Origin: Odontocerum albicorne | Lineage: Eukaryota > Arthropoda > Insecta > Trichoptera > Odontoceridae | Direction of reading: 5' to 3' | Assembly: GCA_949825065.1 (NCBI GenBank) | Contig: OX463838.1 | Coordinates: forward strand, 6,240,251 to 6,304,250 | DNA: 64,000 nt | Part shown: positions 1 through 10,282 of the stretch, in pieces | How the letters are laid out: each line of letters begins with the position of its first letter | Numbering within the stretch: position 1 is the stretch's first letter | Notes under the pieces: generated by a model | Seen by the model: only the letters and a program-made list of their open reading frames with translations | Database searches by the model: none | What the model was told of the DNA's origin: nothing | Translations under genes and position numbers: made by a program

Positions 1-235
1 AAGATATTATCAGATGGAGACGACAGAGAAGAAGGTTCTGGAACAAACATGTATCCAGAATGGTGGAAACAAGAGCCGTAAGAATGACCAGGGACAGTAT
101 CTTCCAAGCAAGCAGACCTTCAGGACGACCTCCCAAAAGATGGAAAAAACAGCAGGCAGTTGACGTCACAAGAGGAAAACGATGATGCAGGACCATAACA
201 GGCCAACATACCTAAAAGAAGAGGAATATGAAGAA
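1..235 (+). mobile_element. 3' end of RTE-like LINE, truncated by window start
   Basis: The + strand translates, with breaks, into the C-terminal tail seen in insect endonuclease/reverse-transcriptase retrotransposons: a DIIRWRRQRRR-like block, an NKHV.RM block, then a GRPPKRWK block and an A/GAA-rich 3' tail. The same ordered blocks recur at 4.6-5.06, 31.7-32.46 and 45.9-46.6 kb, so this is one dispersed family. Seen: motif order and tail. Inferred: RTE-like clade. No intact ORF remains, so it is a dead copy. Confidence 0.7.
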
Positions 236-850
236 TACATCCAAGTTGGCCCCCAAATACTATTGTGGAATGTCATCTTAACATATTTTTTTATACTGTC
301 TGGTTCGAGTATATGTGTTATAATAAAAAATCTTACTATCAGGCTACGATAGTCGTTAGTGGTCATTATTGTACTTACAATTCACAGTTGATACAAACTG
401 CTGGACTTATTTTGTTATTAAACCATCTTCAAATCAATCATAAAGGGTTGAAAGCTCATAGATGTAAAAAGCACACTGAAAATTGTTTTGCATTTAGATA
501 CTACGAAAAACTGAGTTCTAAGCTTTCAGATACAACATACACATTCTATCAACTAAGCTGCAATAGTCACCGCAATTCTATCAGAAGTATTTGAAATTGT
601 TCGAGGTCTTAATTACATAATTCAATATAAAATTGATTTTTTTAAATTTGGTTTAGAAGCTTATGTAATACGAAGTCAAAACGACAAACTTAAACGATAA
701 ATCACCTCATATTGCGTAACGCAATAAATAATTTGTCAAGCAAAATTTTAACTATTTGTCACATAATTAATTTCTAATATGTTAGTCCTCTACAGGGAGA
801 CAAATTGTTTCATGCGGTATTTTATGTGGTTAATTCATTTTAAATTAATT
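236..850. other. AT-rich spacer, nothing recognised
   Basis: No coding homology, tRNA-like box or clear repeat recognised. The small ORFs here have no recognisable domain. Confidence 0.5.
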
Positions 851-1252
851 GGTTTATAAACCATAAACCATTATTCTAAACTAATTAGGTAGACTTATCT
901 CTGACATTATTAGGTAGGTTTATAAACCATTATTCTAAACTAATTAAGTAGACTTATCTCTGATATTATTAGGTAGGTTTATAAACCACTATTCTAAACT
1001 AATAAGGTAGACTTATCTCTGGTATTATTAGGTAGGTTTATAAACCATTATTCTAAACTAATTAGGTAGACTTATCTCTGATATTATTAGGTAGGTTTAT
1101 AAACCATTATTCTAAACTAATAAGGTAGACTTATCTCTGGTATTATTAGGTAGGTTTATAAACCATTATTCTAAACTAATTAGGTAGACTTATCTCTGGT
1201 ATTATTAGGTTAGTTTATAAACCATTATTCTAAACTAATTAGGTAGACTTAT
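851..1252. repeat. 59-bp minisatellite, about 7 copies
   Basis: The motif AGGTAGGTTTATAAACCATT restarts at 912, 971, 1030, 1089, 1148 and 1207, an exact 59-bp spacing, after a slightly longer first unit. Each unit carries the short palindrome GGTTTATAAACC. Copies differ by a few substitutions such as AATTAGG versus AATAAGG. No coding potential. Confidence 0.92.
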
Positions 1253-1304
1253 TTCAAATCTTATCTATAGTATTCCCAAAAATTGATTGTAAAACTAATT
1301 AATA

Positions 1305-2105
1305 AACTTCCTGCCTGGTATCCCACGGCGGAGCTTTTCAGAGAGTATCGGGTCCTGAACATAGCTAATTTGCATCTCAAATCCATTCTCTGGCACTACC
1401 ATCGAGAGGAAGGGAAGATGCCGGCTCAGCAGAGACACATGACACGCATGGCAACTAATGAAATGTTCACGATCCCTAGAGTTAAAACCTCTTTTGCCCA
1501 AAGGCAATATGCTTATTTAGCTCCCATGACATACAATGGCGTGCCAAATTCAATAAAGGTAAAGGGAGGAAAACCATTTAGACAGTCGATCGGAGAGTGC
1601 TTGTTATTGCGACAGGATTTTGAGTACTTGGGCTTTCAGGATGAATGACGTGTAGAAAAGATTTATGTGGACTCTTGAGTGTGGGTTTCTTTTTGTTGTT
1701 TTATATTTGTATTTCTGTATATTTTTGTTTATATTTTTTGATAATCATATGTGCGGTATATTATGGGATGAACATTTTTGGTCTTTTGGTTGGAGTGATG
1801 ATGTGTGAGGAGCTAGATTTCACATGATGTTTCCAGTTGTAATTGAGTGTCACTGTTTGGCAGGTTGATGAGAATGTGCAACGGGGTTTCGTTTTTGTGT
1901 AATCGAAAATCGGAAATAAGTATCGATTTATTTTTTCATGCTAAATATCATCAGTGAGTTACAGGCAAAAGCCTAGTTTACTGGGGACACGACAAAAGAC
2001 AACAATTCCAGATCCATTAAAATTGTATGTCCAAATTAAATTACCTGTTTTTTTTTTCGCAAACTATGTATATTTCTTGTCTTGGGTAATAATAAATAAA
2101 TATAT
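1305..2105 (+). mobile_element. CR1/L2-like LINE, ORF2 C-terminus and 3' UTR
   Basis: The frame ending at 1648 reads like the C-terminal domain after the reverse transcriptase in CR1/L2/Daphne-type LINEs: an ELFREYRVLNI block, an LHLKSILWHYHR block, an H.TR block, an IPRVKTSFAQRQYAY block and a terminal leucine-rich stretch. The usual WN.LP residues are altered, so it is probably inactive. A 3' UTR follows and ends in AATAAATAAATA-like sequence near 2105. Its last 130 bp recur at 3178-3335, which supports the 3' boundary. The copy is 5'-truncated near the edge of the 59-bp array. The Met at 1283 probably belongs to flanking DNA. Confidence 0.6.
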
Positions 2106-2364
2106 AAAATAAATATCTTTGGCCGTTTTGAAGTTCTTTTTTTTTTATTTTCGTATCAAAGGGACTATACAACTTCTGTTCAGAATTATGCTACATAGAT
2201 AGTGCCAGGCGTTTTACGAATGAAGTCCTGCTTAGTTCAAAATATTGAGCTCTTCGACCACTGCATCATGTGTCGCAGGGACTGTTCTTCATTACAGTAA
2301 AAATTTGATCCATCACGCAATACTACTTTAGGAGCTAGTCCTTAAGGGAGAGATGATGATGATT
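2106..2364. other. Spacer, nothing recognised
   Basis: Unique-looking sequence with short T runs and no recognisable motif. Confidence 0.4.
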
Positions 2365-2732
2365 TGTTGATAAATAAAACTCGTTAGATCGCAATGCGGA
2401 TAAAGAGGAATTTTATTAGTAACGAAGGTATTTATATCATTTTAGAATGTGCGCGGGAATGCGCTCGCGATATGCCTACGTCTCGTTTCTGCGAATGCAA
2501 AAACGATTAATGTTGTATGTAGGTATCATTCAAATACGGAACTGGCGAGACAAGTGTGGTGCGTTCTCGCTCTAGTATGGAATTTGGTCCACTCCCGGCT
2601 ACGGGTTGAATGGCCGGCGCGTGGACTTTGTAATTGTTTGTTTTGCATTGCTAAAGAATGCAAAGGTCACTTCATCGGTCATTGACCGTGTATATGGACG
2701 CCCACAGTGTTGCGAGTGTGCGACGCTACCAT
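2365..2732 (-). mobile_element. Possible solo LTR
   Basis: A block with more G+C than its surroundings. Read on the minus strand it begins TGGTAGCG and ends ATCAACA, giving TG...CA termini. It holds a TATA-like ATATAAATACC near 2436-2446 followed by AATAAA-type signals, the promoter-then-polyA order expected in an LTR. The flanking five bases are AATTA and AATCA, a target duplication with one mismatch. No second LTR, primer-binding site or gag/pol was found. It could instead be a promoter with a first exon on the + strand, since CCTTG/GTGAGT at about 2750-2760 resembles a splice donor. Confidence 0.38.
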
Positions 2733-2999
2733 AATTTTTGCCATTTTGTCCTTGGTGAGTTGATTTTTTAATGTTTCAACTAAACTTGACATGACAATTT
2801 TTTTAAATTTTAACTGTTTAACTTTGTTAATTTCACCTAAACGATATTTTGACAGCAACTTGAGTTTTTAACTCTAGAATAAAATTCTTTTCCGAGTATA
2901 ATGAAAAAAGAACGATAATAATTATCGATATTTATTTACATTGAAAGAATTATTGGAAGTTGCAAAAATAGTTGACCGAGTAAAGTATAGTTAGACCAA

Positions 3000-3175
3000 G
3001 TGAATGAAGTTTGGAAAGAAAGAAATAAGGCAAGGAGTTTAATAATCAGAAGGAGCTGCGTGAGAAGATGTTAATATGTTAAGACGCGAAATAAGTGTAT
3101 CAATATAAAATAGTAGGCATTCCTGTCCTCTCTGCCTACCCCAGCAGAGAAATCGTGTGATGGTATAATGTAATT
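3000..3175 (+). mobile_element. LINE C-terminal relic (SAYP type)
   Basis: Degenerate + strand sequence ending in a CTCTGCCTACCCCAGCAGAG block that reads as a SLPTPAEK peptide. The matching position at 32590-32815 reads as a VLSAYYDRDKWCD-like tail, and a third copy lies at 58.4-58.65 kb. The common pattern is the last coding block of an RTE-like LINE. Supported by similarity among the three copies; heavily decayed. Confidence 0.4.
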
Positions 3176-3177
3176 AC

Positions 3178-3335
3178 TAGTTTACTGGGGATACGACAAA
3201 TGAAAGGCAACAAACCCAGATCCATTAAAATTGTATGTCCAAATCAAATAACCTGTTGTTTTTTCTCAAATTGTGTATATTTCTTGTCATGTGTAATAAT
3301 AAATAAAAATAAAATAAAGTAAATTATCAGTATGG
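3178..3335 (+). repeat. LINE 3' UTR fragment, second copy
   Basis: Repeats the 3' UTR at 1970-2105: AGTTTACTGGGGA, CCAGATCCATTAAAATTG and GTATATTTCTTGTC occur in the same order and spacing, ending in AATAAATAAAAATAAAA. This is a strongly 5'-truncated copy containing only 3' UTR. Confidence 0.75.
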
Positions 3336-4499
3336 AATTATACAAAAAAAATCTTTACATTCATACCTTCACGTCGAACGTATGCTGATTTTTTTTAAAG
3401 TTTATGTAGCTATCATAGGAAAAATAGGCCAAAACCCATACGGCTGTCGCCAAAGAAAGAATACGAGAATTGAATTTTGAATACAAGAGAGCGAGAGAGG
3501 AATACTTGGATTCTCTCCGAAAGTAATTCGAAATTTGAATCTCGGTGGGGATACTGAACGAGTTTTAAATACCTAGCTAACAATTTTTGAACCGGTGTAA
3601 AAATGGGACGATGTATAAATGATATATACGAGTATAAACAAATTCTACATTTATGAATATACGAGTATATTTTCATAAATGTAGAATTTGTTTTACTTCT
3701 AGTTACTTTTTAAGCTTTCAACACCCTTATTTCCTCATCTTTCAGAATATTTGATATTTTTGAATATTTTCTCTAAAAGTTTTTCTCAAATGCACAAAGA
3801 ACGAAAAAGAAAGCTATAATATGTATTAAATCAAGTCAATTTTACCAATTAAAGTGAGTGTCTTTTATTCTCCTTAAATCATCAATTTTTATAGTTGTAA
3901 AGTTTAATTATGTGGGATTTTATTCAAATTTCATTTCATCACATTTATTTTACAACTCACATTAAAAACCTTCTACCAGCGTAATATCCCGATACATTAA
4001 AAAAGTTCGTTCTATTCAAAAACTTTTGGAAGCCAAGTTGAAAGGCTAATTATATCTTAAGTGTCATTTGAGGCAAGCCAAGGAGGCTGTTGAGGGATTC
4101 TCAAAGCTTTGTGGTCCTAATTCCTTATAAAGTTGCACGTTTGAATGCCTAATTCAATATCTTACACAATTTGGTTTCGTGAAAAAACTGTAAAAATCTG
4201 CTTCAAGATATATAATTTTTTACTAATTTATTTGAAATTTAATTTTTCTTTCAAATTTTAACGTGAATTATTAACAAAAAATATTCCGACATTTTTGCCA
4301 TTTTACGAACGTTTTTTTTTTTCAATTTATAGAAGTTATCCTTAGAGCTCGTAATTTATGTAAAAAAACGTAACTTTATGAACATATAATATTTAACTTG
4401 AAACATATATTTTAAGTACTTATACAAATTGTCTATAATAATAGTTATTATAATTATATTATATTGCTGTACTTCAAATAGCAAATTAAAAACATTACA
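3336..4499. other. AT-rich spacer with one hairpin
   Basis: Mostly featureless. At 3636-3695 an inverted repeat of about 21 bp (arm AAACAAATTCTACATTTATG) encloses the motif ATATACGAGTATAT. No coding homology. Confidence 0.5.
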
Positions 4500-4565
4500 T
4501 TTTTCTTAAGTGACGGATTCAAATCCTGCTGTAACCCATTTTTTTTATAATAATTCCAGTCTGCA
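4500..4565 (+). mobile_element. SINE head, 5' piece of a split SINE
   Basis: Contains a polymerase III B-box-like GGATTCAAATCC followed by the SINE body sequence ATAATTCCAGTCTGC. The body resumes at 5064 after an inserted LINE, and AATTCCAGTCTGC is duplicated on both sides. The A box is degraded. Same family as the SINEs at 10.06, 19.78 and 21.62 kb. Confidence 0.7.
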
Positions 4566-5063
4566 CAAAATAATAAAGCGTCAGCATATATACAGCTTTG
4601 GCTGGCTGCCTGCGGAACACTATATGGAGAAACAAACACATGCTATCCGAAAGTAAGGTCAGCATATATAAGACATGCGTCCGCCCCATTATGACATGAA
4701 AAATAAGTGAGAGCCGATACCAACAGGACAAAAATCATTCTCAGAATGGCAGAAATGAGAACGCTACGCTCCATCGCAGGCAGAACTCTTAGAGATCGGA
4801 TCAGAAATGAGACGATAAGGGATGTCTGTGATGTTGAAGAAATAGTTAGGTGATGAAGAAACAGAAGGCGCTTCTGGAGGGATCATGTGGACCGCATGGA
4901 GGATATAAGACTGACAAGAATCTCTAAGACTGAAAACCCTAACAGCAGGAGATTACCAGGAAGGCCGCCGAAAAGATGGAAGGACAGCTGGATGTCATCA
5001 TCCCAGGACAGCCTACTGTCACAAACAGAGCATACGACCTAAACCAAGAGGAAAAAGAAGAAG
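4566..5063 (+). mobile_element. RTE-like LINE 3' end inserted in a SINE, 13-bp TSD
   Basis: A 5'-truncated LINE tail. The translation carries TCVRPIMT, EMRTLRSIAGRTLRDR and RRRFWRDHVDRM blocks, then GRPPKRWKDSW, with several stops and frameshifts. It ends in a GAAGAA tail. The 13-bp sequence AATTCCAGTCTGC flanks it at 4553-4565 and 5064-5076, a perfect target-site duplication. The target is a SINE whose two halves join cleanly across the insertion. Confidence 0.85.
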
Positions 5064-5188
5064 AATTCCAGTCTGCTTTTTATTTAAAGCCTCTTTAACA
5101 ATTTTCTGGGTGGTTGGAAGAGATTGCAACATGGCAAGAAACCCGTCAGGTTATACTGTGTACAAAAAAAGTGTAATACAATACAGTA
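5064..5188 (+). mobile_element. SINE body and tail, 3' piece of a split SINE
   Basis: Continues the SINE begun at 4500: body sequence, then the conserved tail block GGTTGGAAGAGATTGCAACA, then GTTATACTGTGTACA and AAAGTGTAATACAATAC. The tail block matches the 3' end of the CR1/L2-like LINE at 47.5 and 55.3 kb. Confidence 0.8.
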
Positions 5189-5281
5189 CTTGGTTTCCTC
5201 CGTCCTTTTTCCGTATCATTATTTTTGCTCTCTACCTTTGATAATCGTTGGTTGTGTGTTGTTTTTTTTCCATCTTAATTC

Positions 5282-5910
5282 ATTTTTTTTTTTTCGAAGT
5301 TTTTATTTTTTTATATTAAACAAAGTAAATTATTGTACAAACATTTGTAAAAGCTATACCTATATACAAATTAATTACTTAAATAATCTTAATTATATGT
5401 TATAAATTATGAACTTACTTAATCTTATTTTCCTACGTATCATTTTATTTTATTTATTCAATCTTAATATATGAGATCTAAGAAATAATTAACACCTACA
5501 TACTACTTATAACTAGATAACAATTCTTACAATTAATTATTTAGCAAAAACAAGTCCACTCGTTCAGGCTACTTGTATTCCATCACATTCACTCAGACCT
5601 TGGTCGTCCCAGCTAATACTGTAGGTGGACTAGTCAGGCAACAGATAATGCTTCGGGAGCTTGTGCTTATAACGGATGGGTAGGTCGGATTTACTCTCGT
5701 AAGCCCCCAGGGCAGCGACTAAGGGATTTCTGTGATTTTGTTGGCTTTTATAGAACTTCACGGTCCAAGCGAGAATGTGGTGTTGTAGGGTTTCTTCTCG
5801 CTGTTGGGCGTGAAGTCGGGTAAGGTTTGTTCTGGGATGGGTGTTAAAAGATACCTTGAATGCCTTGTTCTGCACTCTCTGGAGTTTCAGGTGGTCCGTG
5901 TTGCTCACAC
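5282..5910 (-). mobile_element. Jockey-like LINE 3' end with poly(A)
   Basis: On the minus strand a 92-codon frame (5908 to 5630) begins with HLKLQRVQNKAFKVSFNTHP, the LQR.QN.A block common after the reverse transcriptase in Jockey/I-type LINEs, and includes an RLHAQQREETLQHH stretch. It is followed by a 3' UTR of about 300 bp and a T-rich stretch on + (poly(A) on -) at about 5280-5310. The same 3' UTR recurs at 8803-9306. 5'-truncated and non-functional. Confidence 0.75.
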
Positions 5911-6148
5911 TACCCTTTTGAATAAATTTTTTTTCGTTTTGTTTAAAGTTAAATAATGATTATTTTTCTCCCAACGCTTAGTTAATAAAATAAATGTGTA
6001 ATGGTTGTCAGGTTCGTAAGTGGATATAAATAATTTTGCAATAAACTCGCTAAATTATGAAGGATAAAATATAATCTACTGTAGAGTATACTTTGATTAA
6101 AATGCCGCTTCTAAAGAATATTCATTGGTTAAAGAGTTGCAAAAATAT

Positions 6149-6440
6149 TGGTTTCAAACTTTGTTTCTGCATTCAAGTCCCTTAATGGGATGTTTAAATT
6201 GTATTTTTTAAACCTCTGTCTCAAATATATTGCTACAGAGAAATGAACTTTAAGGTCAACTTCCTCTGTATCAAAAAAATCGAGTTGCACAAGGATTGGT
6301 TTTAATCTTTGCCTCTTTGTATTCGCGTCCTTTAATGGGATGTTTCCATTGTGTTTTTCAAATCTGTGTTTGAGAAACGTTGCTTCGAAGTGAAAAAGAA
6401 CATTGAGGTCGACTTCGTCCTTATCGAAAAAATATTTTGT
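6149..6440. repeat. Diverged tandem duplication, about 147 bp x 2
   Basis: Two units begin TTGGTTT at 6149 and 6296. Both contain CTTTAATGGGATGTTT or CCTTAATGGGATGTTT, a TTTTTCAAATCTGTGTTTGA-like stretch and AAGGTCAACTTC / GAGGTCGACTTCG. Substitution divergence is high, so the duplication is old. No product recognised. Confidence 0.6.
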
Positions 6441-6810
6441 TAAATCAATCCAATATAGTGGAGTATTATTATACAGCGTCTATAGTTGCAGGTTTTATGG
6501 CGTGGATTGTCAGCTTCTAAATATGGGAAAATCAATTAAGGTTTCTTCGTATTCGTCTTCTCTAAGTAAGATTTCTGCTGTTTTCTGACCAAATGTGGTT
6601 TTCTAAACATTTGTTGATTCGGAGAAATACCTAATCTAGTGACCGCAGCCATCACCTTCCTATTCTTGCTTTTAATTATTTTTTTCGGTATATATTTAAT
6701 TTACCAGTAATAGTGAGTTTGAATCAAGAGTGCTATTGAGAAAAGTCTACTATCTAATCAGTGCTACATACATTGTTATTTTATTAATATACAATATTTA
6801 AAGAATGTTA

Positions 6811-7480
6811 TTAACCCTTCCTTCTCTGTGATGTGTAACTAGTACACATTGCTTCTAAAAACTTTAATATCTCTATAAATATAATAAATACTGGGTTCAG
6901 ATTTTAGGTATTCCGCCGTAGTAAATTTACGCATTGAATGAAAAAAATAATATTAATAATAATTAGCACTTATCGGCCACATCAGAGATATTTTGTGAAA
7001 ATCGGGAATAAATTCACCAATACAATCAAACGTGTGCCAGTATGTGACGTAGGTATATTCATTCTAAAAAAATCGCTATGGGTGGGGAAGCGACGCTATT
7101 CACGTTTCATTCTCACTCTTCTTCGGTATATGGAAACGCAAGAAATAGAATCTCAGTTCGCAGTTGTTCGTTCCTTCGAGTTATAACATATAGTACACAG
7201 TGTTAGTCCGTCTCACATATCAGTAGATTTCGGGCACCCATTTGAGGTGGTCTCTTTACCTGTTTTGTGAACGTCGGCCGATGTTTTTTTCAAGTTTTCA
7301 GCAATTTAATGTCAATTATCATCACTTTTGTTTTCAAATTTAATTAATTTAACCGATTGGCTATAAATTTTCTTATTTTTCCGATTTTAAATCACTCATT
7401 TTTATATGTGTATTGATTTGTATTGAATACACAGCTTCGGAACGCCCGGATTTTTTTCGGCACAGGAAGAGAAAGGTTAA
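6811..7480 (+). mobile_element. TTAA-bounded piggyBac-like non-autonomous element, copy A
   Basis: Starts TTAACCCTTCCTTCTCTGTG and ends CACAGGAAGAGAAAGGTTAA: inverted termini of about 17 bp between duplicated TTAA sites, the hallmark of piggyBac-type transposition. Related elements lie at 13728, 35102, 57405 and 59585. Internal landmarks shared with copy B include ATAATATTAATAATAATTAG and GTGAAAATCGGGAATAAATT. It carries no transposase, so it would have needed enzyme from elsewhere. Confidence 0.85.
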
Positions 7481-7802
7481 AGAAGAATTCAATCAATAAA
7501 GAATATGAAAAAAAGAATATAAAAATATATCACACTATGAATGAACACGGGTTAACTAGCTTATGTGGAAAGTATTTGGGAAATATTTAAGACGCTTCTG
7601 AATATTTGACTTAACATATCCCGTTCATTCATATGGCACTACTAAAATTTCTAAATAAAGGTTACTCACTAATAATATGATTGAAAAGTTTACTTTGTAA
7701 TTACTACCTTAGGAAATTTGGAACAAAAGGCATGCGAATGTTGTGAAAAGTGTTTTTATATATGTGGATATGACACATAAATAAATTATTTCTAAATACT
7801 AT

Positions 7803-7850
7803 ATTGTATTACACTTTCATTGTATACAGTATAACCTGGCGTGCTTCTTA
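7803..7850 (-). repeat. SINE tail fragment
   Basis: TGTATTACACTTTCATTGTA and GTATAACCTGGC are the reverse complement of the distal SINE tail. Only this part is present. Confidence 0.6.
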
Positions 7851-7922
7851 TTAAAGTAGCCTTTATTGAAATATATTAAAGCAGCCTTTATTGAAATATA
7901 TTAAAGTAGCTTTTATTGAAAA
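7851..7922. repeat. 25-bp tandem repeat, 3 copies
   Basis: ATTAAAGTAGCCTTTATTGA with ATAT repeats three times with one or two substitutions. The unit resembles the SINE body (GGCTATTTTAACATAT, reversed), so it may have grown from a SINE fragment. Confidence 0.75.
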
Positions 7923-8011
7923 CCAGACTGGATTAAAAAAACTGGGTTCCAGTGTTAATCCCATACGTTATGTCAGTGTTAATCCCACATGTTAAAATTA
8001 CGCAAAAACTC

Positions 8012-8548
8012 TATTTATTTATTTATTTTTATTTAACACTTTTATTGGCTTATTGCCAGGCGGCAATCTCCTCCAACCAACCAGACAAAAGTAAATGAAG
8101 CAAGTTACGTGGTCGCATAAATCATTCAAATGACTATCCATATACGTGAGCATATGCTCGCGAACCTCACAAAGATGGACAATCACCCGAACATTATTTT
8201 TCATATAAAGTGAGATATCATCAATCAAAAGGTAAGGAAGGGATGGTGGAGAGGAAAGGAAACGAAAAATCAGGAATGAAACACGTTATTTTACTGACTA
8301 GAAATTAAGAGTTTTTTCAGTCGCTTCTTAAAGCATGCCAAGGACGGAGCGAGTCTTATATTGGTTTGTAACTGATTTCAGAGTCTCGCTGCATGGACAG
8401 TAAAGGACGACGTAAATAAAGAGGAGCGATGAACTGAAAAGGCCAAAAAACAATCTCTGTTTGAGGGTAGTTCTAATCCATGATTGGAAAGACGCTGAAA
8501 ATTCTCGGCGAGATAAGAGGGGGCGGCGGGACAGTTAAAGATATTATA
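8012..8548 (-). mobile_element. CR1/L2-like LINE 3' end (SINE-partner family)
   Basis: Read on minus, it carries the last coding block and 3' UTR of the LINE also found at 47489-48152 (-) and 54485-55345 (+). The + strand order is ATTTATTTATTTTTATTTAA, GGCTTATTGCCAGGCGGCAA, TCCTCCAACCAACCAGACAA, then UTR. The (TTTA)n on + is the simple-repeat tail of the minus-strand element. The coding part is broken by stops. 5'-truncated near 8548, where similarity to the 48-kb copy ends. Confidence 0.8.
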
Positions 8549-8802
8549 CAATAGAGACTACACATAATATAAAGAAGGACACATGCATGCAAAATACTTC
8601 GCGGTTACAATTTTTTTTACTAAATTAGCAAACTTATGTAATTTCTTTAAAAGTCATATGTGCTTAATCTCTCCCTGCAGGAAACCAACATTTTCACTAC
8701 GAAGTTGGTGGAAAAGCTCTCAGATATCAAAAAAAAATATTGCTATGGAAACGAAAATTGAAAAATATTATAGAAGTGCTTGCATTAAAAGCTTCCCGTT
8801 AA

Positions 8803-9306
8803 AAGTCGTCTCAGCTAATACTAAAGGTGGACTAGTCAGGCAACAGATAGTGCTTCGGAAGCTTGTGCTTATAACGGAAGGGTAGGTTGGATTTACTCTG
8901 CCCTGGGGGCTTACGAGAGTAAATCCGACCTACCCTTCCGTTATAAGCACAAGCTCCCGAAGCATTATCTGTTGCCTGACTAGTCCACCTTCAGTATTAG
9001 CTAGGACGACCAAGGTCTGAGTGAATGTGATGGAATACAAGTAACCTGAACGAGTGGACTTGTTTTTGCTAAATAATTAGTGTAAAAATTGTTATCTAGT
9101 TATAAGTAGTATGTAGGTGTTAATTATTTCTAAGATCTCATATATTAAGATTGAATAAATAAAATAAAATGATATGTAGGAAAATAAGATTAAGTAAGTT
9201 CATAAATGATAACATATAATTAAAATTAGTTAAGTAATAAATTTGTATATAGGTATAGCCTTGACAAATGTTTGTACTATAATTTACTTGTTTAAAAAAA
9301 AAAAAA
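8803..9306. mobile_element. Jockey-like LINE 3' end with inverted 5' duplication (hairpin)
   Basis: Positions 8905-9306 are the same 3' UTR as 5282-5690 but in + orientation, ending in a run of about 14 A. Positions 8803-8897 are the reverse complement of the first 95 bp of that segment, separated by about 12 bp. The two arms differ at only a few positions. This could be a 5' inversion formed during target-primed reverse transcription, or a later foldback. Confidence 0.8.
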
Positions 9307-9310
9307 GCTT

Positions 9311-10060
9311 TCATTAAAAATACACGAAATGACTTGATCGATCTCCACTGCTTCTTTAATTTGGAATGTTGTGTGTCTGAGGGTTTTTGAGACCTCTTAT
9401 GATTGAGGTAAAGATAATTTTTCTTAAAGATAAGGTCGTTATTCTTGCATTTATAATGCTAACATATTAAAATAACTTGATTTTAAACTTTTTTGCCAAC
9501 CCTGATCATGTGTCATCAGACTGCTGATACGCATTGTCTCTTTTGTCCAACTCGAGCACCGTAAACAAGGTTGTAAATATTCTTGTCAAATATGATATGC
9601 GTTATACACGTTCTTGTCAAACATGATACGCGGTTGTACATATTCGACATATACAGTATATCAACACAGAGAGCTTCTATGCAAATAGAATCCTTCTGTC
9701 AAAACGCGAAAAGCATGCTTTCATCGTTTCCGGGTTACGAAAAGGTTGTTTTCATTGTGAATGATAAAGAATTATTTTACGAGCATATATTATATAACCT
9801 CTTTAACGTCAAATATCAATCGCCTTCAAATCTTGGTTCACTTAGTGTTGTTAATCTGTAACATTTATAAATTTGTTTTAAAATACTATCAAAATTTTAT
9901 TTTTAAAGTCTTTAACTACCTAAACAGAAAGGAGTTTTTTTTTATTTAAATAGATACCTACATTAATACCACGTGTTTTTATAACTACATCAACCTCAGA
10001 GGCAGCATCTGTCGCACTCTTAAATCAGAATAGAGCATTTTTTAAACTCGGTTTTTGGGG
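9311..10060. other. Spacer, nothing recognised
   Basis: AT-rich. A short CTTGTCAAATATGATATGCG / CTTGTCAAACATGATACGCG duplication occurs at about 9584-9633. The 92-codon frame at 9583 shows no recognisable domain. Confidence 0.45.
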
Positions 10061-10282
10061 ACTATTGTATTGTATTATATCACCTCTTCGTTGTATACAA
10101 TACAAAATGATGGACGTATTCCCATGTGGCAATCTCTTTCAACCAACCATAAATATATCAAAGTGGCTTTAAGTGAAAACTAGACTGGAATACTTTTTAA
10201 AAAATCTGCGCTCGAGCGGGATTTGTACCCGCAACCTCCGAGCTAGGAGACAGCCGTCTTAACAACTGCGCCACAGAGGTCG
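10061..10282 (-). mobile_element. Near-complete tRNA-headed SINE
   Basis: On minus the element starts GACCTCTGTGGCGCAGTTGT, containing an A-box-like TGGCGCAGTTG, followed about 35 bp later by a B-box-like GTTGCGGGTACAAATCCCG. These polymerase III elements mark a tRNA-derived head. The body (AGTATTCCAGTCTAGTTTTC) and tail (GGTTGGTTGAAAGAGATTGC, GTATTGTATACAACGAAG) follow. It is the best reference copy in the window, about 220 bp. Confidence 0.85.

Noticed and set aside
911..1215. Telomere-type TTAGG repeats
   Set aside because: ATTAGG occurs once per 59-bp unit only; there is no (TTAGG)n tract.
851..1252. 59-bp array and the other regular repeats as possible CRISPR
   Set aside because: Units are contiguous tandem copies without unique spacers, and the context is eukaryotic.
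2449..2685. 78-codon ORF in the GC-richer block as a host exon
   Set aside because: No recognisable domain; the block is better explained as an LTR or promoter-like repeat, and neither strand shows a convincing coding pattern.
10200..10282. Functional tRNA gene on the minus strand
   Set aside because: A and B boxes are present, but the sequence does not give a clean cloverleaf with paired acceptor stem and is followed by the repeated SINE body and tail.
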